A stretch of DNA of 64,000 nucleotides. Source: Candidatus Enterococcus myersii. GTDB taxonomy: Bacteria > Bacillota > Bacilli > Lactobacillales > Enterococcaceae. This document shows positions 27,291-36,233 of the stretch, in pieces. Location of the stretch: assembly GCF_017316025.1 (NCBI RefSeq), contig NZ_JAFLVT010000008.1:124001-188000 (forward strand), in the 5' to 3' direction. The notes under the pieces are model-generated. The model saw only the letters and a program-made list of their open reading frames with translations, did not search any database and had not been told where the DNA came from. The position numbers and the translations under genes are program-made. Every line of letters starts with the position of its first letter. The stretch's first letter is position 1.

Positions 27291-28339
27291 ATTATTTTGC
27301 AGCAAAACTTGCAGCACTTGCGCCTTATGTTCCCGGTGAACAGCCACAAGTTGAAGTGATTAAGCTAAACACCAATGAGAGTCCGTATCCACCGGCCCCA
27401 GCTGTTAGTGAGGCAATCGCAGATGCGGCAAAAACTTTAGCCCGCTATCCCGATCCTGATTGCCAAAAACTGCGGCAAGTCCTAGCGCAGCATTTTGCCG
27501 TTACACCAGCAGAAATTTTTGTCGGCAATGGCAGTGATGAAGTTTTGGCCTTTTGTTTTCAAGGATTAATGAATGCAGGCGTGGCTTATCCTAATTTGAC
27601 TTACGGTTTTTATCCAGTTTTTAGCCAACTGTATGATATTGCGGCAAAAGAAATTCCTTTAGCACCGGATTTCAAATTGAATTTAGCGAATTACAAAGAT
27701 GAAACAGGAACCGTAATTTTTGCAAATCCCAATGCACCCACAAGTCTGGGTTTACCAGCAAAAGAAATTGCCGCTTTTGTGGCAGAAAAGCCAGAACGGC
27801 TCGTGATTGTCGATGAGGCTTACGTGGAATTTGGTGGTGAATCTATGATTTCTTATGTGAAAGAATACGATAATCTTTTAGTTGTCGGCACTTTTTCCAA
27901 GTCGTGGCAATTAGCAGGAGCCAGATTAGGCTATGCTGTGGGGCAACCAGCCCTGATTGCCGCCTTGAATAAATTGAAGTTTAGTTTTAATCCATACAGT
28001 ATTAATACCATGACCGCCGCCGCTGGCATTGCCGCGTTAGAAGATAGTGCTTACCACGCTAACTGTTTAACGCAAATTATCAGCGAACGAAAAAAAACGG
28101 CCGCCGCATTAAAAAAACTAGGCTTTACCGTATTGGCTAGTCAAACCAACTTTTTATTTGTCACCCATCCTAAAATTAGTGGTGAAGTGATTTATGAAAA
28201 ATTAAAAGCACAGCAGATTTTTGTCCGCTGGTTTAATCAGCCCCAAATTAAAGACTATATCCGCATCACGATCGGCACACCACAGCAGATGCAGCAATGC
28301 CAAGTGGCAATTGCCCAAATTATAAAAGCAGAAGTTTAA
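27287..28339 (+). CDS. hisC: Histidinol-phosphate aminotransferase
   Basis: 350 residues, fold type I PLP enzyme; transfers the amino group from glutamate to imidazole acetol phosphate. Seen: LNTNESPYPP (about 27), the PLP-binding Lys in GTFSKSWQLAGARLGY (about 204), and VDEAYVEFG (about 178). It starts at an ATGA overlap with hisD, with AGGAGG upstream. Confidence 0.94.
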   Translation: MNYFAAKLAALAPYVPGEQPQVEVIKLNTNESPYPPAPAVSEAIADAAKTLARYPDPDCQKLRQVLAQHFAVTPAEIFVGNGSDEVLAFCFQGLMNAGVAYPNLTYGFYPVFSQLYDIAAKEIPLAPDFKLNLANYKDETGTVIFANPNAPTSLGLPAKEIAAFVAEKPERLVIVDEAYVEFGGESMISYVKEYDNLLVVGTFSKSWQLAGARLGYAVGQPALIAALNKLKFSFNPYSINTMTAAAGIAALEDSAYHANCLTQIISERKKTAAALKKLGFTVLASQTNFLFVTHPKISGEVIYEKLKAQQIFVRWFNQPQIKDYIRITIGTPQQMQQCQVAIAQIIKAEV

Positions 28340-28379
28340 GTTCAAATAAAAATGCAGGATACAAAAGGAGGCCAAAAAA

Positions 28380-28970
28380 ATGCGTCGTGCAGAAATTATC
28401 CGCAATACGAGTGAAACAAAAATTAAGTTGAAGCTAAATATCGATGGCACCGGTCAGCAAGTAATTAAAACAAAAATTGGTTTTTTAGATCATATGTTGG
28501 AATTATTTACCCGTCATGGTCGCTTTGATATTGAACTGGAATGTGATGGCGACATAGAAGTTGACGGGCATCACACAACAGAGGATATCGCCATTGTTTT
28601 AGGACGAGCTTTTTCAGAAGCTTTGGGCGATCGACGAGGAATCAAACGCTATGGCAGTATGATTTTGCCTATGGATGAGACGCTGGTGATGGCCGCACTA
28701 GATATTTCCGGACGAGGCATTGCTTGTTTGAACGTGCATATTCCCGCTAGCCAAATTGGGAGCTTTGATACGGAATTAGTGGAGGAATTTTTTATCGCCT
28801 TTGCTAGAGAGCTGGGAGGTGCCATTCACTTGCAACAATTAGCAGGAAAAAATAGTCACCATATTGTGGAAGCTTGCTTCAAAGGTTTTGGGCGCGCATT
28901 AGCAGAGGCCTGTGGGATCAATGAAGTAGCACCAGATGAGATTCCTTCAACAAAAGGTACAATTTTGTAG
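28380..28970 (+). CDS. hisB: Imidazoleglycerol-phosphate dehydratase
   Basis: 196 residues, monofunctional form. The two Mn-binding signatures are present: DGHHTTEDIAI (about 62) and SHHIVEACFKGFGRA (about 160), with the substrate loop GFLDHMLELF (about 35). AGGAGG lies 8 nt before ATG 28380. The phosphatase activity that some HisB proteins carry is supplied here by hisK. Confidence 0.95.
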   Translation: MRRAEIIRNTSETKIKLKLNIDGTGQQVIKTKIGFLDHMLELFTRHGRFDIELECDGDIEVDGHHTTEDIAIVLGRAFSEALGDRRGIKRYGSMILPMDETLVMAALDISGRGIACLNVHIPASQIGSFDTELVEEFFIAFARELGGAIHLQQLAGKNSHHIVEACFKGFGRALAEACGINEVAPDEIPSTKGTIL

Positions 28971-29116
28971 GCAATAAATCGAGTTGTCGTAAGTTCAAAC
29001 AGTTCGGCATTAAAAAAGTCAATTCAGGTGACCAAAACCGTCACATAAATTGCCTATGTATAATGCTCACTGTTACCCCGAACTTGAGACAACATCTAAA
29101 GGGGGGAGAAGTTTTC
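28971..29116 (+). other. Unusual 146 bp gap inside the his operon
   Basis: Every other junction after hisC is short or overlapping. The gap contains a TATAAT (29059-29064) without a good -35 and no strong hairpin. It might hold a weak internal promoter for hisH onward, or be spacer. Confidence 0.35.
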
Positions 29117-29740
29117 GTGATTGCGATTATTGATTATGGTGTGGGGAATTTGTTTAGTTTGCAGAGCTCGTTGCATTTTATTGGCGCGGATGTGATCGTC
29201 ACACGTGATGTGGCAAAAATTCAACAGGCAGATAAAATTTTATTGCCGGGAGTGGGGGCTTTTGGCGATGCAATGGGGAAATTACAGAACAGTGGTTTGG
29301 CAGACGTAGTGAAAACTGAGGCACAAAATGGAAAGCCATTGTTAGGAATCTGCTTAGGGATGCAGCTGCTTTTTTCTGAAAGTCATGAGTTTGGTGTTCA
29401 CAAGGGTCTGGATTTAATTTCTGGCAGGGTGGTCTCTTTAAGGTCGGCCTTTGACAAGCAGCAAATTGAATTAAAAGTACCACAAATTGGTTGGAATAAA
29501 TTAGTTCTAAAACAAGATTCACCGCTATTAAAATATGTAGCACAAGGGGATTTCGTTTATTACGTCCATAGTTATTATGCCAGTCAGTGTGACAAAAGTG
29601 TGGCGGCTTTTAGCGATTATGGGGTGAAAATCCCAGGGTTGGTACAAAAGGGGAATGTTTTTGGTACCCAATTTCATCCTGAAAAAAGTGGTGAAGTGGG
29701 CTTGAATATTTTACGGGCATTTACGGAGGTGAAGGGATGA
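29117..29740 (+). CDS. hisH: Imidazole glycerol phosphate synthase glutaminase subunit
   Basis: 207 residues from GTG 29117, which follows GGGGGGAGAAG; the longer upstream frame has no such site and no homology. Class I glutaminase with nucleophile Cys in GICLGMQLLF (about 81) and the His/Glu pair in FGTQFHPEKSG (about 182). It delivers ammonia to HisF. Confidence 0.94.
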   Translation: MIAIIDYGVGNLFSLQSSLHFIGADVIVTRDVAKIQQADKILLPGVGAFGDAMGKLQNSGLADVVKTEAQNGKPLLGICLGMQLLFSESHEFGVHKGLDLISGRVVSLRSAFDKQQIELKVPQIGWNKLVLKQDSPLLKYVAQGDFVYYVHSYYASQCDKSVAAFSDYGVKIPGLVQKGNVFGTQFHPEKSGEVGLNILRAFTEVKG

Positions 29741-30456
29741 TTATTTTACCGGCAATTGATTTATACGACCGCAAAGTTGTACGACTTTATCAAGGAGATT
29801 ACGACCAGCAGGAAGTTTTTGGCGATGATCCCCTTGAATTTGCCAAAAGTTTTGCCACAGCGGGTGCAAAATATTTACATTTGGTCGATTTAAATGGGGC
29901 CAAAGAAGGCACGAAAAAGCAATTTGATTTAGTAGCAGAAATTGTACAGCAAACGGATTTATTTGTTGAATTAGGCGGCGGTATCCGTAGCGAAGCAGAT
30001 ATTGAAGATTGTTTGACAGTCGGCGTAAAGCGGGTTATCTTAGGAACGATTGCACAAAAAAAACCAGAATTTGCAAAAGCCATGATCGCCAAATACGGTG
30101 AAAAAATTGCGGTTGGTGTCGATGCCAGAGAGGGAATGGTGGCTGTTAACGGTTGGCTTGAAACCACCCAAACAGACGCTTACACGTTTTGCCAAGAATT
30201 AGTGGCGGCAGGTTGTCAGACGATTATTTATACAGACATTGCTAAAGACGGTACTGGCGCGGGGATGGATATTGCTGCCTATCAGAAATTAAATCAGTTG
30301 GGCTGTAATATCGTAGCTTCTGGTGGTGTGGCAACAATAGAAGATATCAAAGGACTTGTTCAAGTAGACACATATGGCACGATTGTCGGAAAAGCTTTGT
30401 ACAGTGGACAACTGGATTTAGCGGCGTGTCTTTTTGCCGCGGAGGTGAAAAAATGA
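29737..30456 (+). CDS. hisA: ProFAR isomerase
   Basis: 239 residues, TIM barrel. Catalytic Asp in LPAIDLYDRKVVRL (about 8), phosphate loop LGGGIRS (about 81), and the second Asp in YTDIAKDGT (about 167). Isomerises phosphoribosylformimino-AICAR-phosphate. Overlaps hisH by 4 nt (ATGA). Confidence 0.95.
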   Translation: MIILPAIDLYDRKVVRLYQGDYDQQEVFGDDPLEFAKSFATAGAKYLHLVDLNGAKEGTKKQFDLVAEIVQQTDLFVELGGGIRSEADIEDCLTVGVKRVILGTIAQKKPEFAKAMIAKYGEKIAVGVDAREGMVAVNGWLETTQTDAYTFCQELVAAGCQTIIYTDIAKDGTGAGMDIAAYQKLNQLGCNIVASGGVATIEDIKGLVQVDTYGTIVGKALYSGQLDLAACLFAAEVKK

Positions 30457-31208
30457 TTGCCAAACGAATTATTCCTTGCCTTGACGTGCGAGATGGACGC
30501 GTAGTAAAGGGTGTTAATTTTGCAGGAATTAAAGATGTGGCGTCGCCGGTAGAGCTGGCAAAAAAATACGATCAAGCAGGCGCAGATGAGCTAGTTTTTT
30601 ATGACATTACTGCTTCAGCGGAAAATCGCGGCTTGTTTACTGATATTTTGCAAGCGGTGGCCAAACAAGTTTTTATTCCTCTAACGGTTGGCGGGGGCAT
30701 TAATACAGTTGATGATTTTGATCGGGTATTAAAATGCGGCGCCGATAAAGTTAGCGTTAATTCAGGGGCAATCAAAAATCCGCAACTGATTGCTGACGGG
30801 GCACAACGTTACGGTTCCCAATGCGTCGTTTTATCAGTGGATGTAAAAAAAGTTGCGGACAAGTGGCACGTTTTTACCAAAGGCGGCAGAGAAGATACCG
30901 GGATTAATGCTTTGACGTGGATTAAACAAGGAGAAAAATTAGGCGCTGGCGAATTGGTCATTAATTCGATGGATACCGATGGCGTGAAAACAGGCTTTGA
31001 TTTGAACTTGTTGCAGGCAGTGGCCGATATTTCCCAATTGCCGATTGTAGCTTCTGGTGGTGCAGGTAGTAAGGTTGATTTTTATCAACTATTTCAAAAT
31101 CCGCGAATTGATGCGGGACTAGCAGCTTCTATTTTTCATTATGATGAGATTCCAATTCCAGTGTTAAAGCAATATTTACTAGAGAAAAATATTCCAATCC
31201 GCAACTGA
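30453..31208 (+). CDS. hisF: Imidazole glycerol phosphate synthase cyclase subunit
   Basis: 251 residues from ATG 30453, which overlaps the hisA stop as ATGA and has GGAGGTG upstream; the longer frame from 30426 is rejected. TIM barrel related to HisA: catalytic Asp in IPCLDVRDGRVVKG (about 11), GGGINTVDDF (about 82) and Asp in NSMDTDGVKTG (about 130). It forms imidazole glycerol phosphate and AICAR with HisH. Confidence 0.95.
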   Translation: MIAKRIIPCLDVRDGRVVKGVNFAGIKDVASPVELAKKYDQAGADELVFYDITASAENRGLFTDILQAVAKQVFIPLTVGGGINTVDDFDRVLKCGADKVSVNSGAIKNPQLIADGAQRYGSQCVVLSVDVKKVADKWHVFTKGGREDTGINALTWIKQGEKLGAGELVINSMDTDGVKTGFDLNLLQAVADISQLPIVASGGAGSKVDFYQLFQNPRIDAGLAASIFHYDEIPIPVLKQYLLEKNIPIRN

Positions 31209-31222
31209 GAGGGGACAACCAA

Positions 31223-31867
31223 ATGGAAGTAAAAAACTTGAACTTTGACGAAAATGGCTTGATTCCTTGTGTGGTACAAGACTTTTATACAAAAGAGATA
31301 CTGACGCTAGCGTATATGAATGAAGAAAGTTTACAAGCCACATTGAAAGATCGGCAAATGACTTTTTTCTCCCGCAGTCGGCAAGAATTATGGCGCAAAG
31401 GAGAAACAAGTGGTAATAGACAAACATTGATTTGTTTAAAAGCAGACTGTGACCAAGATGCGTTAATAGCAGAAGTAATTAAGGCAGGACCGGCTTGCCA
31501 TACGGGGGCAGAAAGTTGTTTTAATGAACTTTTGTTTAAAGACAGTACCCAAATAAATATTTCGATTCCAGAGCTTTACGAATTGGTTTTAGGGCGTAAA
31601 GAGGCACCGCAGGAAAAAAGTTATACCAGCTATTTATTTGCCAAAGGAAATGAAAAGATTTTGAAAAAAATCGGTGAGGAAGCGACAGAGGTGGTTATTG
31701 GCGCGATGAAAGAAAGCAAGGAAGAGACAACGTATGAAATTTCTGACTTGATTTATCATTTACTCGTTTTAATGGCCAATAACAACATTACGCCAGCTGA
31801 AATTATGGCCGAACTTTCCCGTCGTCAAGTGGTGGATCAAAAGACCAAGCAAGAGACGATGAAATAA
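31223..31867 (+). CDS. hisI: Bifunctional phosphoribosyl-AMP cyclohydrolase / phosphoribosyl-ATP pyrophosphatase
   Basis: 214 residues. HisI domain (about 1-110): LAYMNEESL, SRSRQELWRKGETSGNRQ, and metal ligands in KADCDQDA and the two Cys of ACHTGAESCF. HisE domain (about 120-205): EKILKKIGEEATEVVIGA (about 153) and DLIYHLLVLM. Catalyses steps 2 and 3. It has a GAGGGGA site 14 nt after hisF. Confidence 0.95.
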   Translation: MEVKNLNFDENGLIPCVVQDFYTKEILTLAYMNEESLQATLKDRQMTFFSRSRQELWRKGETSGNRQTLICLKADCDQDALIAEVIKAGPACHTGAESCFNELLFKDSTQINISIPELYELVLGRKEAPQEKSYTSYLFAKGNEKILKKIGEEATEVVIGAMKESKEETTYEISDLIYHLLVLMANNNITPAEIMAELSRRQVVDQKTKQETMK

Positions 31868-31879
31868 GGGGGTGCGGCA

Positions 31880-32701
31880 ATGTTTTATTCAAACGCCCAT
31901 ACTCACAGCGATTGGTGTGACGGAGAAAATACCTTAGCGGAAATGGCGCAAGCAGCTGAAAAGCTAGGCTTTACCGATTTAGGTTTCACCAGTCATTCAC
32001 CAGCTCCTTTTGATCTTACCTGCTTAGGTGTGAAAGACGAAAGTGCCTATCAAAAAGCCGTACGCAGTTTAGCTGAAAAAAGTTTGCTACAGATTAGTTG
32101 CGGATTGGAATGGGATTATTTTAGTAAGACACCGATTAGTGGCTATGATTATTTTGTCGGTTCTGTCCACTATTTGCCCCCGCGAGCAGGTGTGTATCGC
32201 AGTGTGGATGATACGCCGAAAAATTTTGCTAAAACTTTACAGGAGTGGTATGACGGTGATTTTTTAGCTTTGGCGCAAGATTATTACGATTTAGTTGTAA
32301 CACATATTACACAAAACCAGCCCAAAATCGTTGGTCATTTTGATTTGGTTACAAAATTTAATAATACGTTACAGTATCTAACCGCTAAAAATCAAGATGC
32401 CTATGAACAACTTGCTTTAACTGCTTTAAAAAAAGTTGTTGCAGTCATTCAAAAATATGATGGTTTGGTGGAAGTCAATACTGGCGGCATGAGTCGAGGG
32501 TGGACAAAGCAGGCGTATCCGGCCAAATTTTTGTTGAATTATTTAGCCAGTGAAGAAGTGCCAATCATAATCACCAGTGATACACATCAAGTAGACACTT
32601 TAGCATATGCCTTTGAGGAAACGAAAAAGATTCTACAGTCAGTTGGCTTTAGCAGCAGTTGGCAGTTAAAGGAGCGAAAATTTGTCCCTGTAGCCTTTTA
32701 A
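31880..32701 (+). CDS. hisK: Histidinol-phosphatase, PHP family
   Basis: 273 residues. PHP metal-binding motifs: NAHTHSDWCDGENT (about 5), the second His in FTSHSPAPFD (about 40), GLEWDYF (about 75), SVHYLPP (about 95) and the C-terminal ITSDTHQVD (about 233). Dephosphorylates histidinol phosphate, so the operon has all ten activities. It is the last gene before a strong terminator. Confidence 0.92.
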   Translation: MFYSNAHTHSDWCDGENTLAEMAQAAEKLGFTDLGFTSHSPAPFDLTCLGVKDESAYQKAVRSLAEKSLLQISCGLEWDYFSKTPISGYDYFVGSVHYLPPRAGVYRSVDDTPKNFAKTLQEWYDGDFLALAQDYYDLVVTHITQNQPKIVGHFDLVTKFNNTLQYLTAKNQDAYEQLALTALKKVVAVIQKYDGLVEVNTGGMSRGWTKQAYPAKFLLNYLASEEVPIIITSDTHQVDTLAYAFEETKKILQSVGFSSSWQLKERKFVPVAF

Positions 32702-32716
32702 TAAAAAGCAAAAAAC

Positions 32717-32756
32717 CCTCCAGCAAAGTTAGTATTTTTTGCTGGAGGTTTTTTTT
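32717..32756. terminator. Terminator between hisK and the convergent transporter operon
   Basis: 11 bp perfect stem CCTCCAGCAAA / TTTGCTGGAGG, with T after and A before the stem, so it can serve both strands. Confidence 0.92.
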
Positions 32757-32778
32757 GACAGAAAATCTCGTATCTTTT

Positions 32779-33582
32779 TTAAACTAGTAATAACTGATCG
32801 TCTTTTAAATTTTCACCGCTATTTTGATGAAACAGTGTCATCAAATCAGGTACTGTCAATTGACTTTTCTTTTTGCCGGCAATATCCACGACAATTTTGC
32901 CTTGATGGAGCATGATTAAACGATTGCCGTAACGAATGGCGTCTTTCATGTCATGGGTCACCATGAAAGCCGTCAGTTTTTCTTCCTTAATTAAACGCTC
33001 TGTCAGATCCATAACTGTCGCTGAAGTTTTCGGATCAAGGGCAGCCGTGTGTTCATCTAACAAAATTAATTCGGGACGTTGTAAGGTCGCCATGAGCAGC
33101 GTAATCGCTTGGCGCTGACCGCCAGATAATAAACCAATTTCTGCATTTAAACGTGCTTCTAAACCTAAATGTAGCGTAGCTAATTTTTCTTTGAAAAATT
33201 CTTTTTGCTTTTGTTTGACGCCCATTGAAAAGCCGCGGGAATGGCCACGTTTCATGGCTAAAGCCAAATTTTCCTCCACTGTTAAACGAACGGCAGTCCC
33301 CATTTTTGGATCTTGAAAAACCCGACTAATATCTTTGGCCCGTTTCGTAACAGACTGGCGGGTAATATCAGTCCCATTTAACATAATTTTTCCAGTTTCA
33401 GTTGGAATTGTGCCTGCAATGCTATTTAAAAGCGTGGACTTACCTGCGCCGTTTCCGCCGATAATGGTAATAAAGTCGCCTTTGTTCATGGTTAAGTTGA
33501 TGCCTTTTAAAACGTGATTTTCATTAATTGTGCCTCGTTCAAAAGTTTGCTGTAAATTTTGGATTGCTAAGACTTCACTCAT
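32779..33582 (-). CDS. ABC importer ATPase (aromatic amino acid type, TrpY-like)
   Basis: 267 residues. Walker A GGNGAGKST (about 42), Q-loop FQDPKMGT, signature LSGGQRQAI (about 150), Walker B LILLDEHTAALD and switch MVTHDMKDA. The EHTAALDP ending of Walker B is typical of ATPases paired with the ABC_sub_bind (TrpX) family. It is third in the operon and overlaps the permease gene by 4 nt. Confidence 0.85.
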   Translation of the reverse strand: MSEVLAIQNLQQTFERGTINENHVLKGINLTMNKGDFITIIGGNGAGKSTLLNSIAGTIPTETGKIMLNGTDITRQSVTKRAKDISRVFQDPKMGTAVRLTVEENLALAMKRGHSRGFSMGVKQKQKEFFKEKLATLHLGLEARLNAEIGLLSGGQRQAITLLMATLQRPELILLDEHTAALDPKTSATVMDLTERLIKEEKLTAFMVTHDMKDAIRYGNRLIMLHQGKIVVDIAGKKKSQLTVPDLMTLFHQNSGENLKDDQLLLV

Positions 33583-34490
33583 GCTTTTTGGCCTCCTTTA
33601 CCAGCTTTTGGCAGGAATTTTTGGCGGAATTGTGGCATTGCTAGACAAATAACTAAAACGATAGCCGAGGCAATTTTTGCATCCCCTGGTTCGACGTTAA
33701 ATTCAAAAACAACCCCTAAAATTAACCGGTAAATAATCGCGCCTAAAACAATTGTTAGCATGCGCACCAATAAGGTTTTATTGTGGAATAAAACTTCTGC
33801 GATGATAATGGAAGCCAAACCGATAACGATCGTTCCCACGCCAGAATTCAAGTCGGCAAAGCCGTTATTTTGCGCTAACAAAGCGCCAGAAAGTGCAACA
33901 CAGCCGTTTGAAAGCATGTATCCAATCATTTTCATATTGTCGGTATTGATTCCGTTTGCCTCACTCATGGCCAAATTATCACCGGTCGCACGAATTGCCA
34001 ACCCGATTTCGGTGCGGAAAAATAAAAATAAAATGAAGACAACTAGCAACGTAAAAGCAGCACCGGCAATAATGACGGCATTAACTTTTTCAATGCCTAA
34101 AGCTTGCAACCCAGAAAAAACGGTTTTTTCCCCTAACAATGAGATATTGGGTGCACCCATTACACGATTGGTAACGGAATAAAGCCCCGTCATGGTAATA
34201 ATCCCCGCTAAAAGAGCAGGAATTTTTAATTTGGTGTGTAAAATCCCTGAAACCAAGCCTGCTAAAACACCGCCTAAAAATCCTAATAGACTAGCTGCAA
34301 AAGGGTGGATACCATTGGTGATGCTAATTGCTGTAATACCCGCGCCTAAGGGAAAACTTCCCTCGGCTGTTAAATCGGCAATATCTAAAATGCGGTACGT
34401 TAAAAAGACGCCGATACCTAACAGTGCCCACAATACTCCTTGAGATGTGGCAGACTGCACTAAGATAAAAATCGTGTCTAAAATATTCAT
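33579..34490 (-). CDS. ABC importer permease (TrpZ/branched-chain-like)
   Basis: 303 residues with about eight to nine hydrophobic segments, of the branched-chain-type permease fold used by TrpXYZ systems: YRILDIADLTAEGSFPLGA (about 28-46) and a C-terminal basic tail. It lies between the lipoprotein and ATPase genes, with a 118 bp gap to the lipoprotein gene that holds a repeat element. Confidence 0.85.
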   Translation of the reverse strand: MNILDTIFILVQSATSQGVLWALLGIGVFLTYRILDIADLTAEGSFPLGAGITAISITNGIHPFAASLLGFLGGVLAGLVSGILHTKLKIPALLAGIITMTGLYSVTNRVMGAPNISLLGEKTVFSGLQALGIEKVNAVIIAGAAFTLLVVFILFLFFRTEIGLAIRATGDNLAMSEANGINTDNMKMIGYMLSNGCVALSGALLAQNNGFADLNSGVGTIVIGLASIIIAEVLFHNKTLLVRMLTIVLGAIIYRLILGVVFEFNVEPGDAKIASAIVLVICLAMPQFRQKFLPKAGKGGQKA

Positions 34491-34499
34491 ACACTTTCC

Positions 34500-34607
34500 T
34501 CAAATCCTAATTATTTTTATCCAAAAATTTAGATTCTGATAAAGGGCATCAGAATGCCATTTTCTGATATTTGTCCAAAGAGCTAAACGGCCCTTTCAGC
34601 TTTTCTA
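34500..34607. repeat. Divergent copy of the dispersed palindromic repeat
   Basis: The right end AGCTAAACGGCCCTTTCAGC, then TTTTCT, matches 21 of 26 bases of the array unit end at 21181-21206. An internal inverted repeat, TCAGAATG..CATTTTCTGA, replaces the usual centre. It ends beside the lipoprotein stop codon and is carried inside the operon transcript. Confidence 0.5.
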
Positions 34608-34608
34608 G

Positions 34609-35577
34609 TTACTCTGGGGTTTTGATGGATGCTGGGTCGATGCCGATGGCTTTGGCCATATCGTCGTTGATTACAAGTTCTAATTTTTTTGCTGTTTCAA
34701 CTGGCGTAGTGCTTGGCTTTTCATCGCCTTTGAGAATTTTTGCTGCCATTTGCCCGGCTTGTTTGCCTAGTGATTTATAATCAATGCCAAAAGTTGCCAA
34801 TGCACCGCCGTCTACTTGTTCTACGGAACCTGCGATAATGGGTGTTTTCGTTTGTTTTGCGACTTCGCCGACAACTGCTGCAGCAGAGGCAAAGGTGTTA
34901 TCGGTGGGAACGTAAATGGCATCGACGTCTTTTGCCAAGCTAGTTGTGACTTGCTGTACGTCATTTGTAGTGTTGGCGGTCATAACTTTTACTTTCACGC
35001 CGGCATCTTTTAAAGCCGCGCTTGCCAGATCTGCTTGGATTTTTGAGTTGGTTTCACCGGCGTTGTACATTAAGCCGACAGTTTTCGCTTCTGGGACGAT
35101 ACTTAAGAGTAATTGAATTTGTTTTTTGATTGGCACCATGTCAGAAGTACCGGTAACATTTCCTCCTGGTTTTTTATCACTGGCTACTAACTTTGCCTCT
35201 TTTAAATCGGTCACAGCTGTTACGACGATGGGGATATCACTGGTCTCGTTAGCCAGAGATTGTGCCGCTGGGGTAGCGATTCCTAACAGAAGATCAGGTT
35301 TATCTTTGAGTAATTTTTCACTCATACTTTTTAAGTTGTCCTGATTATTTTGGGCATTTTGATAAGCTAAGGTCAAATTATCGCCTTCTTTGTATCCACC
35401 GGCAGCCAGGCCTTCTTTAAACCCATCATAAGCCGCATCCAGCGAACCGTGTTCCACCAATTGTAAAACACCGACAGTTACGCCATCTTTTTCGCTAGCC
35501 TTCTTTTCTGTTCCACATGCCGCTAAAGTTAAGGTTGCAATGGTTAATAAACACAAGCCTAATTTTTTCATTTTCAT
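34609..35577 (-). CDS. Substrate-binding lipoprotein, ABC_sub_bind family (TrpX-like)
   Basis: 322 residues from ATG 35577, 7 nt after AGGAGG; the longer upstream frame runs into the leader region and is rejected. Signal peptide with lipobox LAAC (Cys about 20). The mature part shows the ABC_sub_bind pattern: GVLQLVEHGSLDAAYDGFK (about 34-52), LLGIATPAAQSLAN (about 95), GTSDMVPI (about 140) and IYVPTDNTFASA (about 217). Family members bind tryptophan or tyrosine, or are unassigned. The Phe/Tyr leader peptide upstream argues for tyrosine or phenylalanine here. Confidence 0.88.
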   Translation of the reverse strand: MKMKKLGLCLLTIATLTLAACGTEKKASEKDGVTVGVLQLVEHGSLDAAYDGFKEGLAAGGYKEGDNLTLAYQNAQNNQDNLKSMSEKLLKDKPDLLLGIATPAAQSLANETSDIPIVVTAVTDLKEAKLVASDKKPGGNVTGTSDMVPIKKQIQLLLSIVPEAKTVGLMYNAGETNSKIQADLASAALKDAGVKVKVMTANTTNDVQQVTTSLAKDVDAIYVPTDNTFASAAAVVGEVAKQTKTPIIAGSVEQVDGGALATFGIDYKSLGKQAGQMAAKILKGDEKPSTTPVETAKKLELVINDDMAKAIGIDPASIKTPE

Positions 35578-35640
35578 ATTTTTTCCTCCTAAATATCTGA
35601 TTTTTGCTAAAAGATCGGTCACTGTAAAAAAGTTATGAGT

Positions 35641-35798
35641 AAAAAAAAGCCATCTAGACACGTGGGTCTAAATGGGCGGGAAAACTTCTTCATAATTTTT
35701 CGCGACCATTTAGTTGAAATGGCCTGCTAAAAAGCTCTAGCCATCATAGATAAAAGCAAGTTGTGCCTGCTGTCTCTATGATGTTCACAGTGACAGCA
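35641..35798 (-). promoter_or_regulatory. Attenuator of the aromatic amino acid importer operon
   Basis: After the leader peptide the minus-strand RNA can form mutually exclusive hairpins. In plus coordinates the arms are A AAATGG (35717-35722), B CCATTTAG (35706-35713), C GTCTAAATGG (35666-35675) and D CCATCTAGAC (35650-35659). C pairs with D and is followed on the RNA by eight U, a terminator. B pairs perfectly over 8 bp with C, an antiterminator, and A pairs with B. Closer to the leader, TGCTGTC / GACAGCA and CATCATAGA / TCTATGATG also exclude each other. This is the layout of ribosome-position-controlled attenuation. Confidence 0.75.
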
Positions 35799-35852
35799 CT
35801 ATCTAAAATAGCTAAAGTAGAAAGTATTTACATGATTTAATTTGCTGTTCAT
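35799..35852 (-). CDS. 17-residue aromatic leader peptide
   Basis: Reads MNSKLNHVNTFYFSYFR and stops with TAG. GGAGGG lies 6 nt before the ATG. Five of the last seven residues are Phe or Tyr and there is no Trp. Ribosome stalling at these codons when charged tRNA-Phe or tRNA-Tyr is scarce would change the downstream pairing and let transcription enter the importer genes. The peptide itself probably has no other role. Confidence 0.75.
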   Translation of the reverse strand: MNSKLNHVNTFYFSYFR

Positions 35853-35882
35853 AAAAATCCCTCCACTTTTTGAATTAGTATC

Positions 35883-35912
35883 AGTATAAGGGAACATAAT
35901 TAGCAAAGTCAA
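35883..35912 (-). promoter_or_regulatory. Promoter of the aromatic importer operon
   Basis: On the minus strand, TTGACT (35912-35907), 18 bp spacer, TATACT (35888-35883). Transcription would begin about 25 nt before the leader peptide ATG. Confidence 0.75.
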
Positions 35913-36184
35913 TAATATTTTTGAAATTTTCTGAATATTTTTGCGAAATAAATTTCGCAGATTTTTTTAAACCAACATCAAAATAAAATTTTTTTGTTTT
36001 TTGAAGAGTATGAAATAATAACTAAAATTTTCCGATTTTTTCCAAATTGCTGAAAACAAAATAAGGCCGGAAATCCTTGTGAAAAACGTGCTTAGCGCTA
36101 CTTAACTCATTTTCCAGGAAAAAGAAAAATGAGAAAAAAATAAAAGAATCTCTCATCGAACTCTATAAACTTACTGTTATGAAA

Positions 36185-36202
36185 AATGCTAGAATTAGCA
36201 TT
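36185..36202 (+). promoter_or_regulatory. Promoter and possible operator of the UgpC-type operon
   Basis: Extended -10 TGCTAGAAT (36187-36195). It is overlapped by a 7 bp inverted repeat AATGCTA / TAGCATT (36185-36191, 36196-36202), a plausible repressor site. No clear -35. Confidence 0.5.
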
Positions 36203-36233
36203 GCAGGTAAAAATAAAAAAGGGAGGATTTCCC

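Noticed and set aside
29059-29064. Internal his promoter
   Set aside because: The TATAAT lacks a suitable -35 and a TGn extension, so it was kept only as a note on the gap.
35641-35912. T-box riboswitch in front of the aromatic importer
   Set aside because: The conserved AGGTGGNACCRCG sequence is absent; a leader ORF and attenuator arms explain the region instead.
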